DNA from: Cupriavidus gilardii
GTDB lineage: Bacteria; Pseudomonadota; Gammaproteobacteria; Burkholderiales; Burkholderiaceae
Direction: 5' to 3'
Assembly (NCBI RefSeq): GCF_013314895.1
Contig: NZ_JABTYE010000007.1
Span: 161,475-225,474 of the forward strand
DNA length: 64,000 bases
The position numbers and the translations under genes were made by a program. The stretch's first letter is position 1; the number at the start of each line of letters is the position of its first letter. Of the stretch, positions 7,284 through 17,544 are shown piece after piece. The notes under the pieces are model-generated. The model was not told the DNA's origin. It saw only the letters and a program-made list of their open reading frames with translations, and did no database searches.

Positions 7284-9416
7284 ATGCCAAACCACCCCGA
7301 TAACACCGCCGAGCCGCCGCGTTCCGCACCTAACCCTTCTGCCGGCGATCCGTCAGCCACCGCGGACGAACGCACTTCACCGGCGCCTTCCCGAGGGTTC
7401 CGCACGACCTTCGATTTCAAGGTGATGGTGCCCTCCATCCTGCTGATCGGCACCTTGATTGCGTTGTGCGCGCTGTTTCCCGACCGCGCCAGCGCGGTGT
7501 TCTCATCGGCACAGTCGTGGGTCACCGGACATTTCAGCTGGTTCTACACGCTGTCGGTCACCTTGTTCCTGGTATTCCTGGTACTGATCGCGGCCAGCAG
7601 CTTCGGCGACATCAAGCTGGGACCCGACGATGCCAAGCCGGAGTTCAGCTTCGTGTCGTGGACGGCCATGCTGTTCGCCGCCGGCATGGGCATCGGCCTG
7701 ATGTACTTCGGGGTCGGCGAGCCGATGCAGCACTTCCTGAAGCCTCCGTTGGCCGAAGGCGGAACGACGGCGGCGGCCCGCGAGGCGATGCTGATGACCT
7801 TCTTCCATTGGGGTTTTCATGCGTGGGCGATTTATGGCGTGATGGGCCTGGTGCTGGCGTACTTCGGCTTTCGCTACAACCTGCCGTTGACGCTGCGGTC
7901 CGGCCTGTATCCGATCCTGCGCGGGCGGATCGATGGCGTGCTGGGCCACGCAGTCGATACCTTCGGCCTGGTGGGCACCATCGCCGGCATCGCCACCACG
8001 CTTGGCTATGGCGTGCTGCAGCTGAGCGCGGGCCTCAGCACGGTGGCTGGCTGGGAGACATCCTCGTCGACGTTCCGCGTGGGCCTGATCGTGGTGGTGA
8101 TCTCGCTCGCGGGCATTTCGGCGGCATCGGGTCTGGACAAGGGCGTGCGCCGGCTCAGCGAAATGAATCTGATACTGGCGTTCCTGCTGCTCGCCTTCGT
8201 CGCCATCAGCGGCCCTACCCAATTTCTGTTCGAGGCGCTGAGCGACAACATTGGAAACTACCTGACCAACCTCGTCGATCTGTCGTTCCGCACCTATTCG
8301 TACACGCCCACGCAAGACCCGGGCTGGTTCGGCGGCTGGACGATCCTGTATTGGGCGTGGTGGATTTCGTGGTCGCCGTTCGTCGGCATGTTCATCGCGC
8401 GCATTTCGCGCGGCCGCACCATTCGCGAGTTCGTCGTTGGCGTGCTGCTTGTGCCGACCGCGTTCAACCTGCTGTGGATGACGATATTCGGCAACAGCGC
8501 GATCTGGCTCGACACCCATGCCGCAATGGGCGCGCTGGCGGAGTCCGCGACCAACGTCGACGCGCTGCTGTTCCGGTTCTTCGACTACCTGCCGTTGACC
8601 ACGGTGCTGTCGTGGCTGACGATCGTGTTGATTACGGTCTTCTTCGTCACCTCCGCCGACTCCGGCGCCTACGTCATCGACACCATCGCTTCCCGCGGCG
8701 CACCCGGGTCCCCGGCCTGGCAACGGCTGTTCTGGGCCGCGGTACTGGGCACCACCGCCGCGGTGCTGATGGTGGCCGGCGGCCTGAAGGCCCTGCAGGC
8801 CATGACGCTGGTCGCGGCATTGCCGGTGGCGTTGATCATGCTGGCGCTGTGCTACGGGCTATGGCGCGGCCTGGTCGCCGACCGCGCCCACTACTCTCGG
8901 GACTTTGCGCCGGCGACCAATTTCTGGAGCGGTCAGCACTGGCGCAAGCGGCTGGCGCAGATCGTCCATGAACCGACCGAAAAGGACGTGCGCCAGTTCC
9001 TGCGCGAGACGGTCCTGCCGGCATTGCACGAAGTCAGCAAGGAACTGCGCCACCGCGGCGTCGAGTCCAGCGTGCATTTCGAAGAAGCGGGCGATGGTGG
9101 CGTGCGGCTGACCATTCCGGTCGATGGCCTGCGGGATTTCGTCTACGGCGTCAGGCCGGTGCGCCGCACGCTGCCGGCGTTCCTGATGCGAGAGGCGGCG
9201 GAGTCGAGCGAGCGCCGATCGCATGTGTACGAGCCCATCACCTTCTTCGAGGATGGCCGGGAGGGGTACGACATCCAGTACCTGCGCGGCGAGGAAATCA
9301 TCGCCGACATCCTGCGCCAATATGAGCGCTACCTGTCGTTGAGCGCCAACCGGCGCACGCTTCTGCTCAATCGCGCTCCGGGGCATGCCGACCCCGTGGA
9401 CGACGGCCGCCTCTGA
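7284..9416 (+). CDS. betT: BCCT-family choline/glycine betaine transporter with long cytosolic tail
   Basis: BCCT transporters import choline, betaine or carnitine with sodium or protons, for osmoprotection or catabolism. The 710-residue protein has twelve predicted membrane segments from about residue 50 to 535. The family hallmark is visible as GGWTILYWAWWISWSPFVGMFIARISRGR, and the early block reads FAAGMGIGLMYFGVGEPM. The C-terminal extension of about 175 soluble residues is typical of BetT-type (osmotically controlled) members. AGGA precedes the ATG. A small membrane protein gene follows 19 bp downstream. No choline oxidation genes (betA, betB) are in the window, so the exact substrate is inferred. 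Confidence 0.88.
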   Translation: MPNHPDNTAEPPRSAPNPSAGDPSATADERTSPAPSRGFRTTFDFKVMVPSILLIGTLIALCALFPDRASAVFSSAQSWVTGHFSWFYTLSVTLFLVFLVLIAASSFGDIKLGPDDAKPEFSFVSWTAMLFAAGMGIGLMYFGVGEPMQHFLKPPLAEGGTTAAAREAMLMTFFHWGFHAWAIYGVMGLVLAYFGFRYNLPLTLRSGLYPILRGRIDGVLGHAVDTFGLVGTIAGIATTLGYGVLQLSAGLSTVAGWETSSSTFRVGLIVVVISLAGISAASGLDKGVRRLSEMNLILAFLLLAFVAISGPTQFLFEALSDNIGNYLTNLVDLSFRTYSYTPTQDPGWFGGWTILYWAWWISWSPFVGMFIARISRGRTIREFVVGVLLVPTAFNLLWMTIFGNSAIWLDTHAAMGALAESATNVDALLFRFFDYLPLTTVLSWLTIVLITVFFVTSADSGAYVIDTIASRGAPGSPAWQRLFWAAVLGTTAAVLMVAGGLKALQAMTLVAALPVALIMLALCYGLWRGLVADRAHYSRDFAPATNFWSGQHWRKRLAQIVHEPTEKDVRQFLRETVLPALHEVSKELRHRGVESSVHFEEAGDGGVRLTIPVDGLRDFVYGVRPVRRTLPAFLMREAAESSERRSHVYEPITFFEDGREGYDIQYLRGEEIIADILRQYERYLSLSANRRTLLLNRAPGHADPVDDGRL

Positions 9417-9435
9417 TGGCTTCGAGGAGCATGTC

Positions 9436-10050
9436 TTGCAATGGATTAGCGACCACAGCCAGTTGATCACCGCCCTGACGGGCGTCGGCACGCTGCTGGT
9501 GTGGGTCATCTATTTGCAGGTATTCGTCAGCAGTTACCGTCGACAGCTTCGCGCCACGCTGCTGATCACGCGCGGCCCCGGCGAAGGTCTCGCCGCGCGC
9601 TGCTTCGTGACCAACATGAGCGCAGGGCCGGTGTATGTGCAGAGCGTCATCGTCGAGGTCGAAGCGCCGCAGCGAACGCTGGTCATGCCGGCGACCGAGA
9701 TCCACGACGCGGAACGGGACGCGCATGCCTTGCAACGGACCAGACAGGGTCCGCTTCAACCCGCGCAGATTCGGGACATCGGCGCCTTCGATCGTCTGAT
9801 CGCGCCCGCGCTTCGGGAAATCGGCGACCGTGCCGAGGGGCTGCAGGCGAGCGAGGCGATCGAAGCCGTGACGATCACGGTGGTTGGCGTCTATGGCTCC
9901 GAAGACCTACCAATCGGTGCGCGGCGCCGCTTCGCGCTGGCGGTGTCGGGCGACAAGGTGCAACTGCATGGCGCGACCATCGAGACCGAGCAGATCAGGC
10001 GGCGAAGCGAGCGCCAATCGCTGCTGGCAGACCTTCGGCGGGATCAATAG
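9436..10050 (+). CDS. uncharacterised single-pass membrane protein downstream of betT
   Basis: I do not recognise the family. The best start is TTG at 9436, because GAGGAG (9424-9429) sits six bases before it and this start clears the betT stop. Longer in-frame starts would overlap betT without a ribosome-binding site. The 204-residue product has one N-terminal membrane segment (LITALTGVGTLLVWVIYLQVFV, about residues 9-30), then a basic stop-transfer SYRRQ. A soluble domain rich in beta strands follows (CFVTNMSAGPVYVQSVIVEVE, then VTITVVGVYGSE). The position suggests co-transcription with betT and possibly an accessory or unrelated envelope role. Confidence 0.65.
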   Translation: MQWISDHSQLITALTGVGTLLVWVIYLQVFVSSYRRQLRATLLITRGPGEGLAARCFVTNMSAGPVYVQSVIVEVEAPQRTLVMPATEIHDAERDAHALQRTRQGPLQPAQIRDIGAFDRLIAPALREIGDRAEGLQASEAIEAVTITVVGVYGSEDLPIGARRRFALAVSGDKVQLHGATIETEQIRRRSERQSLLADLRRDQ

Positions 10051-10054
10051 GCGC

Positions 10055-10088
10055 ATCGCCGGCCGAGGCGCGGCCCCGGCTCGGCGAT
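10055..10088. terminator. hairpin between convergent genes
   Basis: A long GC-rich inverted repeat (ATCGCCG pairing with CGGCGAT, and an inner GCCGAGG arm with one bulge) lies between the convergent membrane-protein and nicT genes. It lacks a T tract, so any terminator activity may need other factors. Confidence 0.45.
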
Positions 10089-10100
10089 ACCCCGGCCTTC

Positions 10101-11411
10101 CTATCGATTGACCGTCTTCGCCGGCATCGCCAGCACCAGCAGGCAGCTTCCCAGCAGGCAAACGGCGAACAGAATCAATCCGGCGCTGGGGCTGTTGAAC
10201 GTATCCTTCATCCACCCCAGCAGATATGTCGCCGCAAACCCGCCCAGATTGGCGATCGAGCAGGCCAGCGCAATCCCGGCCGCGGCGGCGGTGCCGCTCA
10301 GGAAGGTCGAAGGCAGGCACCAGAACACCGGGAACGTTGCCACGATGCCGACGTTGGCGAGCGTCAGCAGAGCGAGCGTGGCGCCGGTGTGGCCCGTGAC
10401 GAAGGTACTGGCGATCAGCCCGAACGCGCCGAACAGCACCGGCACCACGATATGCCAGCGGCGTTCGCGCGTTCGGTCCGAGTGCGCGCCGTTGATCAGC
10501 ATGGCCACCACCGCCACCGCATGCGGAATCGCGGTCAGCAGCCCGATATGCAGCGGGCTGGCGACGCCCGAGTCGCGGATGATGGTCGGCATCCAGAAGC
10601 CGATCGAGTACGTTCCCATCAGCAGGCACATGTCGATCACGCCCAGCATCCAGACGCGGCGGTCGGTGAAGGCCGCCTTCAGCGAATGATGGTTCTCGAC
10701 CAGCACGTCGGCTTCCAGATTGCGCTGCAGCGTGCGTTTCTCGCCGGCATCGAGCCACTTGGCCGATTCGATGTCGTTCGGCAGATAGAAGAACACCATC
10801 ACGCCGAGCAGCACCGAGGGCAACGCTTCGAGAAAGAACAGCCATTGCCAGCCGGCATAGCCATAGACGCCCGAGAACGCCGTCATGATCCAGCCGGAGA
10901 TCGGGCTGCCGATCATGCTCGCCAGCGGCAGCCCGATCATGAACAGCGCGATGATCTTGCTGCGGCGATGGGTCGGATACCAGTAGGTCAGATACAGCAG
11001 CACGCCCGGCAGAAAGCCCGCCTCCGCCGCGCCCAGCAGGAACCGCACGATATAGAACTGCGTGGGCGTGGTGACGAACATGGTGGCGCCCGACAGCAGC
11101 CCCCAGGTGACCATGATGCGGGCGATCCAGAGGCGGGCGCCGACCTTCTGCAGCACCAGATTGCTGGGCACTTCGAACAGGATATAGCCGACGAAGAACA
11201 GGCCGGCGCCCAGGCCATAGACCGTCTCGCTGAACTTCAGGTCGTCGAGCATCTGCAGCTTGGCCAGACCGACGTTGATGCGGTCCAGATACGCGGCCAG
11301 ATAGCACAGACAGAAGAACGGAATCAGGCGCCATGTCACCTTGCGGTAGACATCCGGTTCCGTCGTTGGGGCCAGCGCGCCGGCCGTTCCTTGCGGGTAC
11401 TGATACGACAT
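10101..11411 (-). CDS. nicT: MFS transporter, anion:cation symporter type; probable nicotinate or hydroxynicotinate uptake
   Basis: This is a 436-residue major facilitator of the ACS family with twelve membrane segments. The typical first helix region reads RLIPFFCLCYLAAYLDRINVGLAKLQM, and a VGYILFEVPSNLVLQKVGARLW block follows. Members carry aromatic or dicarboxylic acids with protons. The gene is the last of the minus-strand run nicC-nicA-nicB, 173 bp after nicB, so uptake of nicotinate or 6-hydroxynicotinate is the likely role, as for NicT of Pseudomonas putida. AAGGAG lies six bases before the ATG. The 173 bp spacer allows its own promoter, but I saw no GTGTACAC site there. Confidence 0.8.
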   Translation of the reverse strand: MSYQYPQGTAGALAPTTEPDVYRKVTWRLIPFFCLCYLAAYLDRINVGLAKLQMLDDLKFSETVYGLGAGLFFVGYILFEVPSNLVLQKVGARLWIARIMVTWGLLSGATMFVTTPTQFYIVRFLLGAAEAGFLPGVLLYLTYWYPTHRRSKIIALFMIGLPLASMIGSPISGWIMTAFSGVYGYAGWQWLFFLEALPSVLLGVMVFFYLPNDIESAKWLDAGEKRTLQRNLEADVLVENHHSLKAAFTDRRVWMLGVIDMCLLMGTYSIGFWMPTIIRDSGVASPLHIGLLTAIPHAVAVVAMLINGAHSDRTRERRWHIVVPVLFGAFGLIASTFVTGHTGATLALLTLANVGIVATFPVFWCLPSTFLSGTAAAAGIALACSIANLGGFAATYLLGWMKDTFNSPSAGLILFAVCLLGSCLLVLAMPAKTVNR

Positions 11412-11584
11412 CTTCGCTCCTTGCTTGGTCTACCTTTGGGTGCTGGCGCCAACACCGTCCCCGCCTCGGCGTCGATGACGCAAGGTACGGAGTCGGGGTG
11501 ACTGGGTCCGATGCAGTGCGTGCTACATCGTGATCGGGAATTCGTCGGTGAACGCTTGGGGATCAGGGGGCGGCGTCTTTCTTT

Positions 11585-14500
11585 TTATTGCGAGCGGTGC
11601 GCGCCAGTGGCCGCGCTGGTACGTATTCGTGTGATCGCCTGGTCGACGCCCTGCCACGCCGGCTTGTCCGGCGCAAAGCGGGCGCGCAGGTAGTGCACCA
11701 GTTCCGCGACTTGCCTGTCGTCGAAGCTGTCGGCAAAGCCCGGCATGTCGCCCAGCGCATTCGACGAAGGCGCCGGGATGCCTTTCAGCACGGCCTGAAT
11801 CACGTTGTCCGGCTTGTCGCTATGCAGATTGGTGTTCAACGCCAGGGAAGGCTTGACGCCGAACATCGGCACGCCCTGATCCGATTGATGGCAGACCGCG
11901 CAGGCGCTTTGATAGAGCCGGTCCGCGGTGCCGGTCATCGTGCGGGCCAGTGTCGCGCTGCGCTGTTGCAGCTCGCGCGCCTGCTGTTCGATCGTGGCGG
12001 CATCGGGCACGGACGGATTGAACGAGGCCACGTAGTGCGCGATCGCCCGCACGTCGCTCTCCGGCAGTTGCGCGAGCTCGTCCACGACGGGCGCCATCGG
12101 GCCGGCTGCGGCGCCATGGCGCGCGGAATAGCCGGTGCGCAAATACTGGAACAGGTCTTCCTCGGTCCAGGGAATCGGCGCGCGCGACAACGCAGTCAAT
12201 GCCGGCGCCTCCCAGCCCTCGGCTTGTCCGCCGGTCAGATAGGCGCGGCCGCCCTTTTCGGCGCCGAAGGCATTGCGGGGCGAATGGCAGGCGCTGCAGT
12301 GTCCCAGCCCTTCGGCCAGATACGCGCCGCGATTCCATTGCACGGAGCGCGACGGGTCGGGCTGGAAGGGCTCGTTGCGATGGAACAGCAGGTTCCAGCC
12401 CGCCATCAGCGGCCGCAGATTGAAGGGGAAGGCCAGCTCGGTTTTGGGCGCCGGCGCCCGCACCGGCTCGGCGGACATCAGATAGGCGTACAACGCCCGC
12501 ATATCGCCCTCGCTGATCCTGGCGAAAGCGGTATAGGGGAAGGCGGGGTACAGGCGGCGTCCGTCGCGATGGATACCCTCGCGCATCGCGCGTTCGAAGG
12601 CGGCGTACGACCAGTTGCCGATGCCGGTGTCGGCATCGGGCGTGATATTGGTGCTGTAGATGGTGCCGAACGGCGTCTCGAGCGGCAGCCCGCCGGCATT
12701 CTTCGCGCCGTTGGGCGCAGTGTGGCAGACGGCGCAGTCGCCGGCAGCGGCAACCAGCCGGCCGCGTTCGATGGTGGCGGCCGAATAAAAGCCCGGCTCC
12801 GGCGGAGCAACCGGAGCGATGGCGGAGCGCCATGGCATCACGGTCGCGCACAGTCCCGCAATCGCGGCGCCGGCCGCGAGCAGCCAATTGCGTTTGCGCC
12901 TTGACGGCTCCGCACCGGCGCGGTCTCCGGCGAGCGCGAGCCGTATGCGTTCGCCGCTGAACGGCGGTTCGCGCAGACGCACGCCGGTCGCGTCGAAGAT
13001 TGCATTGGCAATTGCGGCGGCGGCGGGCAAGGTGGCAGCGGCACTGCCGCGCAGTCCCGCGGTCGTCGTCAGACCGCCAACGACGCGAACCTCCGGCGCG
13101 AACGTAGCAAGCGTCGCGGGCACAGCGGACGGGTCTGCGGACTCGATGGACCCGTTGTGGAACGAGGGCGTGCCGGTCGTCAATCGCCGCGTCGCTTGAG
13201 CAACATCGTGCTCCAGCGCCCGTTCCAACGCCGGCGCGGCGTCCCGCGATGCGAAGGACGAGGGCGATGCCGCCGAAGCGGCGCGGTCATGGCCCACCGT
13301 GACCCGTGTCACGCTGACTTCGCCGCTGAATGCATCGACCTCGACGTCGGCAACCCACGCCGCCCAGCTGTGCGCCGGCTTGTCGCCATCGGCCTCCAGC
13401 ACGCTGGCATAGGCGAAGCCGCGCCCGCGGCGAACGCCCGCCGATGGTTCGCGAGCGGCCGCGCGCTGGGCAGGGGTCTGCCATCCGGCCTGCTGCGCTA
13501 CCTGACGAACCAGTGTCGCGCCCCGCTCGTCCTGCAGATGACGCAGGCGCAGGGCTACCGGGTCGACGCCGGCCATGGCGGCCGCCTCGTCCAGATGCGA
13601 TTCGCGCGCGAAGACGTGCGCGACGGCCTCTGCCAATGGAGTGACGGCGATGGGAGCGGCGGACGTGTGCACCGTGTCGGTCGACGCGACTTCGAGATGG
13701 TCGAACCGATATGGCGGCACCAGCCCGAGAGCTTCGTCCGTGCCGACATCCGACACGGCGGACGGCGTACCGGTCTGGATCGATGCGAGCGGCCGGACAT
13801 GGACCGGCATCGCCGTGGCCGTGACCTGATAGGCGGAGACGGCGACGGCATCGCTGTCGGGCTCGCCGGTCGACGTCGCGCTGGCAATATGCGTCGTCAT
13901 CCAGCCAGCTGCGTCGTCGAAGTGCGCGGCATCGAAGCGAACCAGCACCGGTGCGCCCACCGCCTGCGCCAGCAGCGCGGCATCGGCGGCGGCATGGTGG
14001 GACACGCTCGCCTGCGCGGGCCCTCCGGCCATATCGGCGCCGTCGTGCCCGCCGTCGTGCCCGCCGTCGTGCCAATGGATCAGCGTGACCGCAGCCTCCG
14101 AAATCTCGAGCAGCTTCGCCAGTTCTGCGCGCAGCGCACCGGGGCGGCTGTCCGGAAGCCAGACCCGCAGCTCGCCTTCGCGCCAGTCCGCGATCGCGGT
14201 GGCCGCAGGCGGGGCCATGCCAGCCAGCGGCCAGCGATAGTCCCGTTCGAGCCGCAAGGCAGCGCTGGCGAGCGCCGATGCCGGATCGCCACGCGAGGCC
14301 AGTATGCGACGCTGGCGCGGAACGCGCAGGTCGGCCCGACCGCCAACCTTCGCCCATACCGGCCGCAACGCCGCCGCACCGGCGGCTGCCTGCGCGGGCG
14401 ATCGTGCGACCACTGCCAGAAAATTGCCGCGCGATACCACCGCGACCACATCGGCTACTGCGCGAGCCGCGTCCCCATCGAAGCGGCGCAGCGTGGCGCC

Positions 14501-14632
14501 GTGGGGATCGTGCGGGCGCACGACCTCGCCGAACAGCCATTGCCCGCGTGCGGGCGGCGGGCAGACCGGCGTCGCCGCGCGTGCCGCTTCGGTGAGTTCG
14601 CCGCGGTCCGGCACCCTGGCCAGATCGTTCAT
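11585..14632 (-). CDS. nicB: nicotinate dehydrogenase electron-transfer subunit: degenerate molybdopterin-like domain fused to tri-haem cytochrome c
   Basis: The 1015-residue protein corresponds to the cytochrome end of P. putida NicB, which passes electrons from nicotinate hydroxylation to the respiratory chain. Residues about 25-555 resemble the hammerhead and second half of xanthine-dehydrogenase-type molybdopterin domains, but the first about 170 residues of such domains are missing. The catalytic GxGE position reads GLRG (about residue 525), so this half is probably not catalytic. A membrane anchor (NWLLAAGAAIAGLCATVMPW, about 575-600) follows. Three haem motifs come next: CAVCH (about 631), CSACH (about 778) and CAVCH (about 910). 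A HDGG repeat encoded by a 12 bp tandem repeat (14039-14074) sits inside the degenerate domain. The start overlaps the nicA stop (ATGA). An intact catalytic domain is encoded separately at 21090-23417. Confidence 0.82.
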   Translation of the reverse strand: MNDLARVPDRGELTEAARAATPVCPPPARGQWLFGEVVRPHDPHGATLRRFDGDAARAVADVVAVVSRGNFLAVVARSPAQAAAGAAALRPVWAKVGGRADLRVPRQRRILASRGDPASALASAALRLERDYRWPLAGMAPPAATAIADWREGELRVWLPDSRPGALRAELAKLLEISEAAVTLIHWHDGGHDGGHDGADMAGGPAQASVSHHAAADAALLAQAVGAPVLVRFDAAHFDDAAGWMTTHIASATSTGEPDSDAVAVSAYQVTATAMPVHVRPLASIQTGTPSAVSDVGTDEALGLVPPYRFDHLEVASTDTVHTSAAPIAVTPLAEAVAHVFARESHLDEAAAMAGVDPVALRLRHLQDERGATLVRQVAQQAGWQTPAQRAAAREPSAGVRRGRGFAYASVLEADGDKPAHSWAAWVADVEVDAFSGEVSVTRVTVGHDRAASAASPSSFASRDAAPALERALEHDVAQATRRLTTGTPSFHNGSIESADPSAVPATLATFAPEVRVVGGLTTTAGLRGSAAATLPAAAAIANAIFDATGVRLREPPFSGERIRLALAGDRAGAEPSRRKRNWLLAAGAAIAGLCATVMPWRSAIAPVAPPEPGFYSAATIERGRLVAAAGDCAVCHTAPNGAKNAGGLPLETPFGTIYSTNITPDADTGIGNWSYAAFERAMREGIHRDGRRLYPAFPYTAFARISEGDMRALYAYLMSAEPVRAPAPKTELAFPFNLRPLMAGWNLLFHRNEPFQPDPSRSVQWNRGAYLAEGLGHCSACHSPRNAFGAEKGGRAYLTGGQAEGWEAPALTALSRAPIPWTEEDLFQYLRTGYSARHGAAAGPMAPVVDELAQLPESDVRAIAHYVASFNPSVPDAATIEQQARELQQRSATLARTMTGTADRLYQSACAVCHQSDQGVPMFGVKPSLALNTNLHSDKPDNVIQAVLKGIPAPSSNALGDMPGFADSFDDRQVAELVHYLRARFAPDKPAWQGVDQAITRIRTSAATGAHRSQ

Positions 14633-15138
14633 CGCTGTTCCACCTGATAAGGCGCCTGCTGCAGCAACATCGCGGCACGCTTGACCGCGCGGACGATCTC
14701 GACATGCGTGCCGCAGCGGCACAGATTGAAGCGCAGGGCTTCGCGGATCTGCTCGTCGGTCGGATCGGGGTGCGTCGACAGGAAGGCCCTGGCGGTCATG
14801 ATCATGCCGTTCAGGCAGTAGCCGCACTGGGCCGCCTGTTCATCGATAAAAGCCTGCTGCACCGGGTCCGGTTGCTCGCCCTGCCCCAATCCTTCCAGCG
14901 TGGTCACCGCATGCCCGACCGCGGCCCGCACCGGCACCACACACGAACGCGCCGCGACGCCGTCGATCAGCACCGTGCAGGCGCCGCACTGGCCCAGCCC
15001 GCAGCCATACTTCGGCCCATTGCATTCGAAGTCGTTGCGCAGGATATAGAGCAGCGGCGTCGCGGGGTCGACGCAGACCGATCGTTCGGTGCGATTGACG
15101 TTCAGCGAGAGCTGGCTGGGGGGACGAGGCACGCTCAT
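14629..15138 (-). CDS. nicA: nicotinate dehydrogenase small subunit, two [2Fe-2S] clusters
   Basis: NicA carries electrons from the molybdenum centre during 6-hydroxylation of nicotinate. The 169-residue protein shows the plant-type ferredoxin cluster motif CNGPKYGCGLGQCGAC (about residues 40-55) with a further Cys near 75. The second cluster motif is CGYCLNGM followed by CRCGTH in the C-terminal helical domain. The layout is the xanthine-dehydrogenase small-subunit type. No good ribosome-binding site precedes the ATG at 15138, and 116 bp separate it from the nicC stop. It is followed by nicB with an ATGA overlap, so the two are translationally coupled. Confidence 0.88.
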   Translation of the reverse strand: MSVPRPPSQLSLNVNRTERSVCVDPATPLLYILRNDFECNGPKYGCGLGQCGACTVLIDGVAARSCVVPVRAAVGHAVTTLEGLGQGEQPDPVQQAFIDEQAAQCGYCLNGMIMTARAFLSTHPDPTDEQIREALRFNLCRCGTHVEIVRAVKRAAMLLQQAPYQVEQR

Positions 15139-15254
15139 GGGGCTGGCTTGGCTTGGGGACGGCAATGCGATGTTGCCGCGCCTCCGGGATTCACGATGGG
15201 CACCGCCGGCCGGGACCGCGCCGGCGGGCCGGAGAACCCGCGCAAGGCGTTCGC

Positions 15255-16646
<1,392 letters not shown>

Positions 16647-16684
16647 TTACTAAAATGGTGCATTGGGCACGGTCGGCGAGAAGG

Positions 16685-16713
16685 TTGTAGTAATACAGTG
16701 TGTACACTACAAT
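16685..16713 (+). promoter_or_regulatory. candidate nicE promoter with overlapping operator
   Basis: TTGTAG (16685-16690), 17 bp and TACAAT (16708-16713) look like a promoter for nicEDXF. GTGTACAC (16700-16707) fills the end of the spacer, and a wider inverted repeat TTGTAGT-N14-ACTACAA (16685-16712) spans the whole promoter. The site lies about 70 bp from the nicE start, mirroring the nicC side. A NicR-type MarR repressor released by 6-hydroxynicotinate is the likely ligand of the site, by analogy with P. putida. Confidence 0.55.
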
Positions 16714-16774
16714 GACCCGGCAAAGGCAGATGGCTTGCCGTGACGCGCCCCTCTACTGACAAACGGAGTCGACA

Positions 16775-17527
16775 GTGCAGAAAGTCTTCCGGATCGGCCA
16801 GATCGTGCCGAGCTCCAACACCACCATGGAAACCGAGATCCCCGCGATGCTGGCGGCACGCCAGCTGGTCAGGCCGGAACGCTTCACCTTTCATTCGAGC
16901 CGGATGCGGATGAAGACCGTCAAGAAGGAGGAGCTCGCGGCAATGGATGCCGAGTCGGACCGCTGCGCGGTCGAGCTCAGCGATGCGCGGGTCGACGTGC
17001 TCGGCTATGCCTGCCTGGTCGCGATCATGTCGATGGGGCGCGGCTATCACCGCGTGTCGGAAGAGCGCCTGCAGTCGCGCACCGCCGAGAACGACGGCAC
17101 CGCGCCCGTGGTGACCAGCGCCGGCGCGCTGGTCAACGCGCTGAAGGTGATCGGCGCGAAGCGCATTGCGCTGGTGGCGCCCTATATGAAACCGCTGACC
17201 GAGCTGGTAGTCGACTACATCCGGCACGAGGGCTACGAGGTGGTCGACTGGCGCGCACTGGAGATTCCCGACAACCTCGAGGTCGGCCGCCACGATCCGA
17301 ATCGTCTTCCGGCCATCGTCGCGCAGATGAATACGCGCGATGTCGATGCCGTCGTGCTGTCTGCCTGCGTGCAGATGCCTTCGCTGCCGGTGGTGGCAAA
17401 GGTCGAGGCGATGACCGGCAAGCCGGTCATTACCGCCGCGATCGCGACGACCTACGCGATGCTGAAGGCGCTGGACCTCGAACCTGTCGTGCCGGGCGGC
17501 GGCACGCTGCTGTCAGGCGCGTACTGA
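16775..17527 (+). CDS. nicE: maleate cis-trans isomerase
   Basis: NicE converts maleate to fumarate, the last step before the citric acid cycle. The 250-residue Asp/Glu-racemase-superfamily protein has the family start IGQIVPSSNTTMETEIP. Its two catalytic cysteines lie in YACLVAIMSMG (about residue 80) and LSACVQMPSLP (about residue 196). Length equals that of known maleate isomerases. Translation begins at GTG with GGAG six bases upstream. It is the first gene of nicE-nicD-nicX-nicF, with 17 bp to nicD. Confidence 0.92.
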   Translation: MQKVFRIGQIVPSSNTTMETEIPAMLAARQLVRPERFTFHSSRMRMKTVKKEELAAMDAESDRCAVELSDARVDVLGYACLVAIMSMGRGYHRVSEERLQSRTAENDGTAPVVTSAGALVNALKVIGAKRIALVAPYMKPLTELVVDYIRHEGYEVVDWRALEIPDNLEVGRHDPNRLPAIVAQMNTRDVDAVVLSACVQMPSLPVVAKVEAMTGKPVITAAIATTYAMLKALDLEPVVPGGGTLLSGAY

Positions 17528-17544
17528 GCCGCGCGGGGACAGCC

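Noticed and set aside
11585..14632. Frameshifted fusion of two separate genes
   Set aside because: The frame is continuous from the ATGA overlap with nicA to the stop, and domain order (molybdopterin-like, membrane anchor, three haems) matches known NicB-type fusions, so it is a real single gene with a degenerate first domain.
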